A DNA stretch of 34,962 nucleotides from an uncultured Lachnospiraceae bacterium (GCA_945919075.1 CAMEIX010000027.1:1-34962), one strand, 5' to 3'; counted from the stretch's first letter, positions 6,292-17,024 are shown. Notes: generated by a model from the sequence alone, not told the origin. Made by a program: numbers and translations.

Positions 6292-9200
6292 TTATTTATC
6301 CGTCTTCGTACACCATCCGTTTTTATTCTTAATCTCTTTCCCGATTGCATACTTTCCAGATATTCCAAACTTAGCAATAGCGGCATTTATTACATTCCTG
6401 ATAGCCACCTTCTCACCAACAACCCAGAGTCTTCCACCCTGATCTCTATTATCGATCACTTCCAATCCATTACTTTCGAAAAATTCTCTCACCGCACTCT
6501 TTGAATGATCCTTTTCAACTTTTTCTGTTCCATGCTTAGGCTTGTCTTTTACATTTACAACAGTTTCCGCCACCCGATTCGAATCTTCTGTTTTCTGGTT
6601 CTGCGCTTCAGAATTACTGCTTTCCTGTTCACCGTCTTTCTTTTTTCTTGGTTTCTTCTCAAATCCGGTAACATCTAGCAAATCAGGATAAATATACAAA
6701 TCATCAAGTGCACGCGTAAACGCAATGTATCTCTCATTCCTACTCATTCGACCGGAGAGAACTATTACAGAACTAAATTCAAGTCCCTTCGCATCATCAA
6801 TACTCATGATATTCCATCTGGTTCTATGAATACTAAATTCTTCATCTGTCATATCATGGAACTTTTGCTCATACGAGGAAAACATGTCCATAAGGCTCCT
6901 TGCTTCCGCATCGTCATTTACAAGGATTGCAGCAAGCCCCGCCCTTTGTGTATCCATTAACTGTGTTATCATTTCATTTCTGAATTCTGAATCTGTATGC
7001 AGTTCATGAACACCTTTACCAGGAGTATTGATCGGATTCATATTCATGCCAAATACACGGTTACAATACTCCGTAATTTGAGAAGCATTTCGATAATTCT
7101 CTATCATCTCATAATAATCAAAATCTACGATTTCTTTGTATTCATCCCAACTATCAACACCCTTTGTACCCTCAATATGCTGATAAACGTCTCCATACAT
7201 ATTAAACACAACATTGTTCCCATTGATATTTTTCAGTAATCTGATTTCTTCAGGCGCAATACCTTGAGCTTCATCTATTGCCAACAGTGATTCTCTGTAT
7301 GAAGGAGCCCCTTGATAACAATAAAGCACCTGCAAATATATGTAAGGTGAACACTTTATGGCTCTAATATTTCCACTTTCTGCTGGCTTGATTCCAATAT
7401 TACCCATTATCAATTCGTAGGCACTTCGTATTGCATTTGAACTTGCATTGGACAGTTCTTCACGTTCCTCTCTAATTTTGCTAAAATAGTCAAAATCAAG
7501 ATATTTATCTGTCGTGCTCTGAAGAACAGCAATACATTTTCCAGCTTTATCAACATCCCTACTAATTGCACCAAGATAATCTGCGTATTTATCCTCAATC
7601 TTCGAAAATTCCCAGGACAGCATAAAGAATCCACCAATAAGCTGGCCTGTCCGATTTATTGCTTCATAGATATCTTTTACCGTATTCTGGCTAAATTCAT
7701 TCTTAAGAGCAGTGAATGGTTCAAGCACGGATTCAATTTTCTCATTAAGAGCAAGGAGAGAATTAAAGTACTCTTCATCCGTTTCAATTAAGATCAATTC
7801 TGTTCGCAGCTGCTCAATCTTCTTTTCTGCAGTTGCTACCGTGTTATTTCTATTTTGGATAGCTTTAGCATTTTCTTCAGAATCCAGTGTTCCCAATTCT
7901 TTCTTTGCTTTAGCAATTTCCTCTCCATTTTTAGAAATCTGCTTTGTAATTTCTCTAACTACTTCATTCTTTCTATGTCGCAATGTTGCACTTAAAGTGT
8001 ACAATGCATCCAACGAATCCCTTATTCCTTTGAAGTATTTAACTACAACCTCATTATTGGCATCCATTACATTCTGCAATTTCAGAAGTCTGTTACTAAT
8101 TCTTTGCTCATATGTGTCCGAAGGACGCTTCTCATTTTCTTTGATTGAAAATAACGCATGAGCATTGTCTAAAGACACTTCGTTTTTCCCGATTGATTCA
8201 AAATAAGCTATAATATCGGCTATGCATTTCTGCGAATATACATATTTTTCATTATCCGAGCTAATCTTGGAACCATAATTAATCTTGCCATACTCACCGG
8301 CTTTATGACCTGCATACTTAGCAATGCAATGATCATAATACTGCTCTATTGTACCCATATTGATGTCTGAGATTTCCAACTGATGTCTCATATTCTCAGC
8401 CAACTGAATATACATCTGAGAAGGTGTTATAACATACAGATTCGTTCTACTAAGACTATTCGGATTGTCGTATAAAAGAATCGGTAATCTGTGAAGCATA
8501 ATCATAGATTTACCCGATCCCGCACAACCTTGTACAATCATATCCCTATCATATGAAGCCTGAATAATTTCACCTTGCTTCTTCTGAATAGAAAATACAA
8601 TATTCTTAAATTCAGGCGTAGATCTGCGCTCCAATAATTCCTGTAAAAACTTATCAGAAATAATCTTTGCAGCTGCATCCGGATCATAATCATCTGGATT
8701 AAACCTCTTAATCATCTCATCCAGAAATTTATCACTCATGAAGCCTTTTCCCTTCATCATTTCCAATGTTTTATCATCAAAAATACCAGGGAACATGTTT
8801 AATGCTTTTATTACTCGTGTAAATCGAAGTGTTACCTGATTTTTCACAAGCAATTTGTACTGAGTGTGATATTCTTCTCCATGCTTCCCCTTAACTATGC
8901 TTTCATACTCTGTCGATGCATTATCCAATATATAGTGACGACACAAGGGCATAGTCCATGCTGTAACAAACATTTTTCCCTTATACCCACACTCATGTAA
9001 CCCAACATTAATCACTTCATAATCTATTTTTTTATCATCTTCATCATTGCATTGAACCAGTAATCTTGTATGATATAATTCATCCCTTGCTTCCAGCAAT
9101 TTCTTTCTATTTTCTGCAGTATCCTTCATGCCTTGCTGTGCCAAAATTTGAGATAAATATAAATCAGGGTTGATAGAAATATCTGCATTTTTCGCCTCGG

Positions 9201-9321
9201 CAACATAGTTTCTCATCCTATTATCAAGGCTTTTTAAGACTTGATCCATTCGTGAAATCAATTCATCTAATATCTCTTGTTCTTCTCTTTTTAACTCCTC
9301 TGGATTATCGTTAAAATTCAA
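6292..9321 (-). CDS. HelD/UvrD-like superfamily 1 helicase with extra C-terminal domain
   Basis: The 1009-aa protein resembles HelD (the RNA polymerase recycling motor) and UvrD-type helicases. It has an N-terminal helical region, a Walker A box GCAGSGKS (265-272) after IQKKQGEIIQ, a long charged coiled-coil insert around 440-520, the Walker B LLAIDEAQGI, and the C-terminal motor motifs DDAKGLEFSSVIV and IAFTRALDDLYI. After a charged, probably disordered linker comes an extra ~65-residue domain (FFESNGLEVIDNR…GGRLWVVG…NGWCTKT). TTG at 9321 follows GGGGTG at 7 nt. It is 19 nt after the SF1-PLD gene and closes the helicase block. It may clear RNA polymerase from, or unwind, invading DNA; that part is inference. 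Confidence 0.82.
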   Translation of the reverse strand: MNFNDNPEELKREEQEILDELISRMDQVLKSLDNRMRNYVAEAKNADISINPDLYLSQILAQQGMKDTAENRKKLLEARDELYHTRLLVQCNDEDDKKIDYEVINVGLHECGYKGKMFVTAWTMPLCRHYILDNASTEYESIVKGKHGEEYHTQYKLLVKNQVTLRFTRVIKALNMFPGIFDDKTLEMMKGKGFMSDKFLDEMIKRFNPDDYDPDAAAKIISDKFLQELLERRSTPEFKNIVFSIQKKQGEIIQASYDRDMIVQGCAGSGKSMIMLHRLPILLYDNPNSLSRTNLYVITPSQMYIQLAENMRHQLEISDINMGTIEQYYDHCIAKYAGHKAGEYGKINYGSKISSDNEKYVYSQKCIADIIAYFESIGKNEVSLDNAHALFSIKENEKRPSDTYEQRISNRLLKLQNVMDANNEVVVKYFKGIRDSLDALYTLSATLRHRKNEVVREITKQISKNGEEIAKAKKELGTLDSEENAKAIQNRNNTVATAEKKIEQLRTELILIETDEEYFNSLLALNEKIESVLEPFTALKNEFSQNTVKDIYEAINRTGQLIGGFFMLSWEFSKIEDKYADYLGAISRDVDKAGKCIAVLQSTTDKYLDFDYFSKIREEREELSNASSNAIRSAYELIMGNIGIKPAESGNIRAIKCSPYIYLQVLYCYQGAPSYRESLLAIDEAQGIAPEEIRLLKNINGNNVVFNMYGDVYQHIEGTKGVDSWDEYKEIVDFDYYEMIENYRNASQITEYCNRVFGMNMNPINTPGKGVHELHTDSEFRNEMITQLMDTQRAGLAAILVNDDAEARSLMDMFSSYEQKFHDMTDEEFSIHRTRWNIMSIDDAKGLEFSSVIVLSGRMSRNERYIAFTRALDDLYIYPDLLDVTGFEKKPRKKKDGEQESSNSEAQNQKTEDSNRVAETVVNVKDKPKHGTEKVEKDHSKSAVREFFESNGLEVIDNRDQGGRLWVVGEKVAIRNVINAAIAKFGISGKYAIGKEIKNKNGWCTKTDK

Positions 9322-9340
9322 TCGTATTCACCCCATCTTT

Positions 9341-11794
9341 TTACATTTCTAAAAATGCCTGTATAGACCTTGCCGTATGGGCGCCTATAAATCTCATACA
9401 AGGGAAATATACTGTATCCAAAATTTCGCCTTCTGAAATAAAGTCTGCTGCATATAATGGCTGACCAAACCAAACTATCTTTTTGTCAATAATCGTTACT
9501 GGATTAGTGACATATCTAAATTTTCTTGTATATTCCTGAAGTCCCTCCGGTACATCAACCTCTTCCGAAAGTCTAATGCAAATCTCCAATCCTTCAACTT
9601 TTTTATTTGCAAGTATTTCTATTAATTCGCCAATTGCCTCATCATTATCATCAATAACGTCCGGCACATCTATATGAACCTTGCTTTTGGCTGTCTTGAT
9701 ATCAGAGATAAACGTTTCCCAGCTTGTCTCCCTATCTTCGACATACACAATAGGTTCCTCCGTTTCTAATGGCATTAACTCGTCTAACGCATAATTGCCT
9801 TCTATATCATGATTCTCTTTTCTGATAAGATTCATAGCTTTTGTGAAAATAAGCTTCTTAGAGATATTCTTCCGTTCAAGGAAATCTATATTAGCAACCA
9901 ATACAAATTTACCTTTTGCTCGTGTAAGAGCTACGTTGAATAATCTATTTGCAGTATCATTTTTCAGCGATGTGAGCAATGTTCCAGGATATGGCATTCT
10001 AAAACAATCTACTGCATCATAGATTATTACCGGCTTCTCAGAACCCTGAAACTGATGCACGGTAGCGCAAGATACTTTCAACCATCTTTTGTCATATTCC
10101 TGAATGTCTCTAATCATAGATAACATCAATCTTGACTGAGCACTATATGGTGTAATAATGCCTACTTCGTACTGGCTTATATTCTTTTCAGCCAATCGCA
10201 AGCACATGAGTGCAGACATAATATTGATGCGTGATCCATCCATAGTTTTAGTGCAGACGGAATACATACCACTTAAATCAATTAAAGACATTGCTGCATC
10301 CGGACAAGGATGACATGCTGCGATTTCATTACGGCTATCTGCTATTCTCTCAGAGGTCTTTAATCTGCCCTGATACATGTGCTCACTTACAAAATCTGCA
10401 ATATCCTGATGCATACGATACTGCAAATCAAGCATCACTAACCACTTATGCCCTTGATTATTCTCAACAGCCGATGTAATGCCGGTATATTCAAAAATAT
10501 CCCTTATCAGCCTCTCTTCCGCATCATTTTGAACAATAGCTGGGAGCTGGCAAAAGTCGCCAAGACAAACAAAATAATCTCTGGCAATTCCTGCTGAGAA
10601 TACAATCTGCGGCACATATGCCATACTGGCCTCATCAAAAATTACAACATCAAATCTTTGTGTATAGATTGCCTTATCAACCGTCGCCTTAGATACAGTT
10701 GTAGCAACAAAGGCAGATCTATGAATTAGCTCTTTTTCCTCTTCTAACAGATACTCTCGTATCTTGTTGAGTTTATTATTTATCTCAATTCTCTCGGGAT
10801 CTTTCCTTTTGAGCTTTTTCTTCCGTTCATTCAGTTCCTGATACTCCGCAGCTTTCTCAGAATTTTTATGCAATACATACTGATATGAAGTAAGTGTCTT
10901 ACTTTCTAATAATTCTTTTGTTCTCGGATATCCGTATCTAATGACCATGCCCTCAGGCAGGTCTGCTTTCTTTGCTACTCTTAGAAGAGCTCCGTCTACA
11001 GAAACATTACTATAGGAAAGCATCAGTACACGTCGCCCATTTTCAATATGTTCAAGTGCAATATTAGCCAATGTTTCTGTCTTACCAGTTCCAGGAGGCC
11101 CCCATATAAAAGTGATTCCCTCAGAAGTAGCCCTGTTAAATGCAAGATTCTGTCCGCATTTTATGCTTTGCCATTTTGTTATCTGCTTTCTTCCATTACA
11201 GGCTATTTCATATGCCAATGAACCAGCGCTTGGCTCCATCTCTTCGAGACGTTCCATAAGTGCTTCTAACAATTGCCACTGTTCCGATGTGAATTCCACA
11301 CTTTCAATTGCCTCGCCTATGTACTCCATTGTTCTGATAAGAATTGTGAAGTCCTCACATGACACTACATAACCTGGAACAATATTATCTGGGAACCATA
11401 ACTTAATTGCTGTTCCATCAGGAAAATGCAAGTCCGTATCAGTATCAAACGCATACAGATATTCACCGCTTTTTGAAGGCAACTTCTCACCGTCAATAAT
11501 CTTGTATTTCTTACCTCCTGTAGCCTTCAAAAAATCAATCTCGTTATTAATTGCAAAACGATAATCTCTTTTGAAATTATCAAATGACGCACCAATTCCT
11601 GCGTCCTGGATTTCTTCCTGCAGCTCCTCATCTTCTAGCTCCAACACTCCAGCAAAAGCAGAAGGATAAGAATACTTGCTGATATCGCCGTGATAATCTA
11701 CAGACACAATCCCATCGCGGATATATTCAATTGTCCCTATAGCATGTGTGCTTGTATTCATAACACGCATACCAACAAGTTTTTCTACATCCAT
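9341..11794 (-). CDS. SF1 helicase (DNA2/NAM7-like) fused to a PLD-like domain
   Basis: The 817-aa protein starts with a ~200-residue accessory region. The motor follows: Walker A GPPGTGKT (232-239), FDEAS (386-390) in Walker B, GDFCQLPAI, the LDLQYRMH segment and NVALTRAKGKFVLV (motif VI), all characteristic of Upf1/DNA2-type SF1B helicases. The last ~150 residues look like a phospholipase-D-like domain: a KSKVHIDVPDV strand and VTIIDKKIVWFGQPL, matching the strand that normally ends in HxK…WxG, but without a clear HxK pair, so it may bind rather than cut. ATG at 11794 follows AAGG. Gaps are 14 nt to the PC4-like gene upstream and 19 nt to the HelD-like gene downstream, so it is part of the same operon. 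Confidence 0.85.
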   Translation of the reverse strand: MDVEKLVGMRVMNTSTHAIGTIEYIRDGIVSVDYHGDISKYSYPSAFAGVLELEDEELQEEIQDAGIGASFDNFKRDYRFAINNEIDFLKATGGKKYKIIDGEKLPSKSGEYLYAFDTDTDLHFPDGTAIKLWFPDNIVPGYVVSCEDFTILIRTMEYIGEAIESVEFTSEQWQLLEALMERLEEMEPSAGSLAYEIACNGRKQITKWQSIKCGQNLAFNRATSEGITFIWGPPGTGKTETLANIALEHIENGRRVLMLSYSNVSVDGALLRVAKKADLPEGMVIRYGYPRTKELLESKTLTSYQYVLHKNSEKAAEYQELNERKKKLKRKDPERIEINNKLNKIREYLLEEEKELIHRSAFVATTVSKATVDKAIYTQRFDVVIFDEASMAYVPQIVFSAGIARDYFVCLGDFCQLPAIVQNDAEERLIRDIFEYTGITSAVENNQGHKWLVMLDLQYRMHQDIADFVSEHMYQGRLKTSERIADSRNEIAACHPCPDAAMSLIDLSGMYSVCTKTMDGSRINIMSALMCLRLAEKNISQYEVGIITPYSAQSRLMLSMIRDIQEYDKRWLKVSCATVHQFQGSEKPVIIYDAVDCFRMPYPGTLLTSLKNDTANRLFNVALTRAKGKFVLVANIDFLERKNISKKLIFTKAMNLIRKENHDIEGNYALDELMPLETEEPIVYVEDRETSWETFISDIKTAKSKVHIDVPDVIDDNDEAIGELIEILANKKVEGLEICIRLSEEVDVPEGLQEYTRKFRYVTNPVTIIDKKIVWFGQPLYAADFISEGEILDTVYFPCMRFIGAHTARSIQAFLEM

Positions 11795-11808
11795 GTATTC
11801 AACCTTCT

Positions 11809-12015
11809 TTACAATAATTTCTTCAGCTTTGCAGCCTCTTCTTCAGTAAGAGTAACACCCTTACCCATCTTCTCATGTTCCGGAGCCCAGTCTCTAATAT
11901 CATACTTAGGAGCTGCTCCATTCCAGGAAATCTTATTGAGCTCTTTTCTCCAGCCCTTGGCATTTTCAGAAAGAACACCGATTTCCTCAACGATATCAAA
12001 TTTAATATCTGCCAT
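11809..12015 (-). CDS. ydbC: YdbC/PC4-family single-strand nucleic-acid-binding protein
   Basis: The 68-aa protein MADIKFDIVEEIGVLSE… with KGWRKELNKISWNG, KYDIRDWAPEHEKMGKG and LTEEEAAKL is a clear match to the bacterial YdbC family, whose fold is that of the transcription coactivator PC4 and which binds single-stranded nucleic acids as a dimer. I use ATG 12015 (GAGGTG ribosome site) instead of the in-frame GTG at 12021. It sits 10 nt after the Res gene and 14 nt before the SF1-PLD helicase, so it may supply single-strand binding to the helicases around it. That link is inference. Confidence 0.88.
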   Translation of the reverse strand: MADIKFDIVEEIGVLSENAKGWRKELNKISWNGAAPKYDIRDWAPEHEKMGKGVTLTEEEAAKLKKLL

Positions 12016-12025
12016 GTTCACACCT

Positions 12026-15000
12026 CTATTTCATAACCTTATCCAGCAATGCCTGATAACTGTCTACTACATCATAGATTACGTCCTCTCCGCTGATTGC
12101 CTTAAAGTGCTCTCTTGCACAGTGGATCTTTGCATCCTCAATTCCACGAAGCTCCAATGTATCCATAGAACCTTTTGTCTCTGCAACAAAGTAAATATGC
12201 TTCACGCTACCAGTCTTGAATGCAATCGCCCAGTCAGGATTGTAATGTCCAACCGGTGTGGAAATATAAAATCCATCAGGAAGCTTTACATATACAGCAA
12301 CATCGGATGCCACATCCAGCTCCTGAGCAAACTTACGCTCATTAGTTGAATCATAAACAATATGGTCAAACAGATGCTTATCTGCCTTCATAGCATTCAC
12401 ATCCAACTTGCCCTTAATCGTTGCATCAGTGAACAGGTCTGTATCATATCTGTCATCAAGCACATCATAAGTAATATGCTGAATGATTGCGGTAGCCTTC
12501 TCATTATTGATAAGCTTAGCTGCCTGTATAATAAACTCTTCCGGATTATCCTTAAACTGATTAAATACAGAGGGCTGAATTCCAGTAAGAATCTGAATAA
12601 CAGCTTTTCTTGTAAGACCGGTTTCTTCAACCAGCTTACCAACCAGGTCATACTTAACGCTGGTATTCGCAGCAACCCTATGCTGATCGTAAGTTCCGGA
12701 CTTCTGCTTCTCAAATGATGAACCGGCAAGCAGATCATCTTTTGACTTAATCTCCTTCATTGAGCCAGTTTCTACCTTGAAGAAAATCTTCGGTACACGA
12801 AGCTTACTATCAAGAGCTGCTACTGCCTTACGAACCAATTCATCTGTATCAAAATCTACCACATATGCAGTCCTTGCATTAATCTTACTCCACAGTGCTT
12901 GGAATTCCGGCATAGCAAGCTTATCCGGATTAACCTTAAGCTCGACATTGTTGCTTCTGGCATTCTCTGGCTTCAACTTGGTATCATCATAAATACTGTC
13001 AAGAATAACAATAAAATCTGACTTGTATTGATCCATCTCGGTACCAAAGCTTACTTCTCCATTTGCCTTGTCTTCATAAAACTTATCTGTCAAAGCATCA
13101 TTCTCATCAATGTAATCCATCTTAATCATATAATGGATCAGTCTCCTTGCCATCGCAGAATCAACGATTTCCTCATTACCATCCTTGTCATGCACTCTGG
13201 CATTTTCGAATAGGATTTCTGTAACCCTACGCGGTCTGCTGCTAACAGCTTCAGCAATCTCAGACTGTAATCCCTTTGCAAACTTATCATAACTCTCACT
13301 GGCAATAACAGTAAGAATATTGATGTTATGAACATCTGCACCAAGTGCATTTTCATCCATACGGTCTCCGTCTTCATTAACACAAAGACGCATACCACGA
13401 CCAACTTCCTGACGTTTTCGCACATCAGAGCTGCTCTGTTTCAAAGTACAAATCTGGAATACATTCGGATTATCCCAACCTTCTCTCAGTGCTGAGTGAG
13501 AGAAAATAAATCTTACAGGAGACTTCTTAGGATTACGATCCAGCAGAAGTTCCTTATTCTTCATAATAAGGTCATATGCATCAACATCATCCGAGGAAGT
13601 CTCAGAACGACCAACCTTACTGTTGATCATGTGCCCTTTCTTATCAATAGAAAAGTATCCCGCATGAGTCTTCTTTGCACTGATACTCTGTAAATACTTA
13701 ATGTAATCATCTTCTCCGATTTCAAGCTGAAGATTCTGGATGATATCCTCATACTCCTGCTCGAACATATCTGCAAAAATACCATTCACCGGATTTCCTG
13801 ATGCATCATATTTTCTGTAATGCTCTACCTCATCAATAAAAAACAGAGAAAGAACCTTAATTCCCTTGTAGAACAGCTGACGCTCTCTTTCAATATGCGA
13901 AAGAATCGTTTCACGAATCTGAATTCTACGAAGCTGCTCTTCACTTACCTTACCAATTACATCACCGGCATAAATCTTAATACCGTTGATAAATTCAACC
14001 GAATCATCACGGCCATCGATTGCTTTTACGATAAAGTTATTTTTATATTCTTCCATTTCTCCAGAGTTTGGATAAAGGTTAAATCCTATTCCAACTTTCT
14101 TAGAAACTGTCTTAACTCCTGAAGCACCTTTCACATGGAACTGAATTGTTGCCGTCGGATCCGCCTTGGAAAGATTGATACCTTCCAAATAAACATAGCT
14201 GTCTGTGGCGGTAGTTCCTGACTCTTGGATACCCTTAACTGCGATCTTCTTAACAAGCTTCTTGTTATAAGCTTCCATTGCATCCAGACGGTACACCATG
14301 TTATAGATGCTATCACTCTTATGTGTAGCTGAATAACGAAGTGTCATCAGAGGATGGAATTCCTCCAGGTTCTTCTTAGTTTGCTTTCCTTCTACTGACT
14401 GCGGCTCATCAATAATAACAATCGGATTAGTCTTTGCAATGATATCAATCGGCCTTCTGGATCTAAATTCATCCAGTTTCATGTAAATTCTTCTGGCATC
14501 CTTACCTTTTGCATTGAATGCCTGGGAATTGATAATCATTACATTGATAGAATTATCCGATGCAAATCTGTCAATCTCAGTGAGCTGGGTAGAATTATAA
14601 ATAAAGAATCTAATCTTTTTGCCGTATTCCTCTGCAAAATGCTCTTGAGTTACCTGGAATGACTTATATACACCTTCACGAATAGCAATGCTTGGAACAA
14701 CGATGATGAACTTACTCCAACCATAATGCTTATTCAGCTCATACATAGTCTTGATGTATGTATATGTCTTACCAACACCTGTCTCCATCTCTATTGTAAG
14801 GTTATAGGTTCCTTCCAATTTTGATGAAGGCTCAATCTGATTAGCTCTCTGTATCTTCTGAATGTGCTCCAGAATAATTTGATTATTAAGTTCCGGCACA
14901 ATACGCTGATTGCCCCAGCCAGTAAAATCCTGCTCGTCCGTCAGAGACATCTGGTATGTTCCAGTACCTCTGTCCATCATATAAGAAGGAGTCAGGTATG

Positions 15001-15076
15001 GCTGTCCTGCAAAAACATCTACTACAGCTTTTGCAGCATCAGCTTGGAACTTCTGATGCTTAAATTGTAGCTTCAT
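12026..15076 (-). CDS. res: Type III restriction endonuclease, Res subunit
   Basis: The 1016-aa protein has the complete Res layout. The SF2 ATPase begins with MKLQFKHQKFQADAAKAVV (Q-tip-like start), Walker A ETGVGKT (98-104), IIDEPQ (222-226) and, later, FSHSALREGWDNPNVF and RKRQEVGRGMRL (motif VI). Near the C-terminus NPDWAIAF followed by FVAETKG gives the PD-(D/E)xK set: Asp948, Glu966, Lys968. Nothing is missing, so cleavage should be possible when paired with the Mod protein 13 nt upstream. AAGGAGG precedes the ATG. Type III enzymes cut about 25 bp from one of two inversely oriented unmodified sites after ATP-driven sliding. Confidence 0.93.
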   Translation of the reverse strand: MKLQFKHQKFQADAAKAVVDVFAGQPYLTPSYMMDRGTGTYQMSLTDEQDFTGWGNQRIVPELNNQIILEHIQKIQRANQIEPSSKLEGTYNLTIEMETGVGKTYTYIKTMYELNKHYGWSKFIIVVPSIAIREGVYKSFQVTQEHFAEEYGKKIRFFIYNSTQLTEIDRFASDNSINVMIINSQAFNAKGKDARRIYMKLDEFRSRRPIDIIAKTNPIVIIDEPQSVEGKQTKKNLEEFHPLMTLRYSATHKSDSIYNMVYRLDAMEAYNKKLVKKIAVKGIQESGTTATDSYVYLEGINLSKADPTATIQFHVKGASGVKTVSKKVGIGFNLYPNSGEMEEYKNNFIVKAIDGRDDSVEFINGIKIYAGDVIGKVSEEQLRRIQIRETILSHIERERQLFYKGIKVLSLFFIDEVEHYRKYDASGNPVNGIFADMFEQEYEDIIQNLQLEIGEDDYIKYLQSISAKKTHAGYFSIDKKGHMINSKVGRSETSSDDVDAYDLIMKNKELLLDRNPKKSPVRFIFSHSALREGWDNPNVFQICTLKQSSSDVRKRQEVGRGMRLCVNEDGDRMDENALGADVHNINILTVIASESYDKFAKGLQSEIAEAVSSRPRRVTEILFENARVHDKDGNEEIVDSAMARRLIHYMIKMDYIDENDALTDKFYEDKANGEVSFGTEMDQYKSDFIVILDSIYDDTKLKPENARSNNVELKVNPDKLAMPEFQALWSKINARTAYVVDFDTDELVRKAVAALDSKLRVPKIFFKVETGSMKEIKSKDDLLAGSSFEKQKSGTYDQHRVAANTSVKYDLVGKLVEETGLTRKAVIQILTGIQPSVFNQFKDNPEEFIIQAAKLINNEKATAIIQHITYDVLDDRYDTDLFTDATIKGKLDVNAMKADKHLFDHIVYDSTNERKFAQELDVASDVAVYVKLPDGFYISTPVGHYNPDWAIAFKTGSVKHIYFVAETKGSMDTLELRGIEDAKIHCAREHFKAISGEDVIYDVVDSYQALLDKVMK

Positions 15077-15089
15077 TAGCCTCTCCTCC

Positions 15090-17009
15090 TTAGATTACTT
15101 TTACTGTTGTATCCGGTGCCATAAGCTTAAAGATTTCACCCACATTAATCTTTGACGGACTTCCTGCAAAACTGCTGTCTCTGAATACTGCTCTAAGAGG
15201 CTGCTGTTTTGCAATTGCCTTAATTACAGAATCCGGGATATTCTCGTCAAAGCATGCAATCAAGTCACCGTCGTTATAATTATGAACAGTACAGCCTTCT
15301 ATCTTGTCAGAGCAATACGGCATTGACAATGGAAGACCCCATTCAAGAAGGCATCCAAACAGAAGATCCAAATCTGTTCTATCAGACTTTACATTTGATT
15401 CAAGCATAGATAACAAATCTTGCGAATACTCTGCTGGGCTGTAATACACCTCATTCATGTTAGTCTCATCAACTGCAAACACTCTAAATCCTTTATCAAA
15501 CTGACTCGTAGGGTTCTCAGTTGAAATTTTCTTCGCTGCTCTTCTAATGCGTTCCTCACCTATCTCACAAATATTTGCAAAACCACTTTTTCTTGCATTA
15601 CTACTTGGATCCGTCTCTTCAGGAAGCTGAATTAATATAAATCTTCTATGACCTCCATCTTCCGCATTCATCTGCATTATTGCCTGCGCAGTTGTTGCTG
15701 AGCCAGAAAAGAAATCCATTACAATGGCGTCTTTATCATTCTTACATACCATATTTGCAACAGTTTGAATTAAAGAATAAGGCTTTGTATAATCAAAGCA
15801 TTTCCCCAGTCCCAATTCTGCCATCTCTTTAACGGCACTTTCATTTGTTCCAACTCCACTATCTTTGTTTAATTCAATATTTAAGAAATTTGTAGGAGTC
15901 TTGTACGAATCTCCTGTATTCATTCTTTGAAAACGAATGGAAAACTTGTCAGTTTTAATCAAGAAATATGTTCCCTGCTGAACCTCCTTATCAAGTGTAG
16001 CTTGTTCCCATTTGAACTCGCCTGTCATCTCAATAGGATTTTCATTGACGCCATTTACCACTCTTATATCATTGTGAACTTGAACCTTATCCTTTAAGCC
16101 GGCACCGATTGTTCCATTCTGCATAATGTTAAAATGAACAGATCCTGCTGGAAATAATAATTTCTTTTTAGGATTACCTGTATTTAATAAAGGAACATCA
16201 CCTCCATCTAATGGTGCTCCAAAATATTTTAACGTACCTAATTTCTTTTCATATGCTAGAACATATTCAACAGTCTTTCTGCATTTGTATGAGAGCGCTG
16301 GCGGTGTTGATGTTTTTGTCCAGATAAATGTTGCTGCATAGTTCTGTTCACCAAATACTTCATTACATAACTTTTGCATGTTGTCTACTTCGTTCTCATC
16401 AATACTGATAAAGATAACGCCATCATCTGCTAGTAAATTTCTAGCAAGCATTAATCTTGAATACATCATAGATAACCAGTCTGAATGGAAACGAGGATTG
16501 GAATTATTATTCTCTCTAAATTTTTTATTTCCGTCTTCGTCATACAGTCCTATCTCTTCTTCATACTCTGCCTTATCCATAGAATAGTCATCAGGATAAA
16601 CAAAACTGTCGCTTCCTGTATTATAAGGTGGGTCAATGTATATCATCTTTATAGCACCAAGATAGCTCTCTTGTAGCAATTTTAAAGCGTCCAGATTGTC
16701 CCCCTCAATATATATATTTTCCGTTGTATCCCATGAAACAGATTTTTCTGCGCAAGGTCTCAAAGTTTTTCTGATTGACTGATTAGCCTCAACTACAGCA
16801 GCCTTCTTTCCTACCCATGAAAACTCATAACTTTCATCTCCGTCTAAAACAACTTCAGAAAGCATCTGTTTCAGTAGTTCAAAATTGACTGCTTTCTTTA
16901 TTCTTCCGTTGGCACCCATCGTTTCAGTAATACAGTTCGGAAAATATTCTTCAATCATGGCAATATTACGATCCGTACCACTGATTGTTTCCATTCTCAT
17001 CTTATCCAT
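15090..17009 (-). CDS. mod: Type III Mod DNA methyltransferase (adenine-N6, beta class)
   Basis: The 639-aa protein carries motif IV DPPYNTGSD (126-134) before motif I MDFFSGSATT (431-440), the order of beta-class amino-methyltransferases such as EcoP1I Mod. The central part (about 240-390) is the variable target-recognition region. It would methylate an adenine on one strand of an asymmetric site and supply specificity to Res. I start at ATG 17009 because GGAGG lies 8 nt before it; a longer frame from 17024 would have no ribosome site. It follows the PUA-like gene by 15 nt and precedes Res by 13 nt. No simple-sequence repeat that could cause phase variation is seen. The target sequence cannot be read from here. 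Confidence 0.93.
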   Translation of the reverse strand: MDKMRMETISGTDRNIAMIEEYFPNCITETMGANGRIKKAVNFELLKQMLSEVVLDGDESYEFSWVGKKAAVVEANQSIRKTLRPCAEKSVSWDTTENIYIEGDNLDALKLLQESYLGAIKMIYIDPPYNTGSDSFVYPDDYSMDKAEYEEEIGLYDEDGNKKFRENNNSNPRFHSDWLSMMYSRLMLARNLLADDGVIFISIDENEVDNMQKLCNEVFGEQNYAATFIWTKTSTPPALSYKCRKTVEYVLAYEKKLGTLKYFGAPLDGGDVPLLNTGNPKKKLLFPAGSVHFNIMQNGTIGAGLKDKVQVHNDIRVVNGVNENPIEMTGEFKWEQATLDKEVQQGTYFLIKTDKFSIRFQRMNTGDSYKTPTNFLNIELNKDSGVGTNESAVKEMAELGLGKCFDYTKPYSLIQTVANMVCKNDKDAIVMDFFSGSATTAQAIMQMNAEDGGHRRFILIQLPEETDPSSNARKSGFANICEIGEERIRRAAKKISTENPTSQFDKGFRVFAVDETNMNEVYYSPAEYSQDLLSMLESNVKSDRTDLDLLFGCLLEWGLPLSMPYCSDKIEGCTVHNYNDGDLIACFDENIPDSVIKAIAKQQPLRAVFRDSSFAGSPSKINVGEIFKLMAPDTTVKVI

Positions 17010-17024
17010 CGCTAAATCCTCCAT

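Noticed and set aside
12397..14316. Minus-strand alternate frames inside the Res gene
   Set aside because: They are off-frame readings of a complete, motif-bearing Res protein.
15090..17009. Phase-variable Mod gene
   Set aside because: I saw no tract of short tandem repeats or long homopolymer in the coding region or just before the start.
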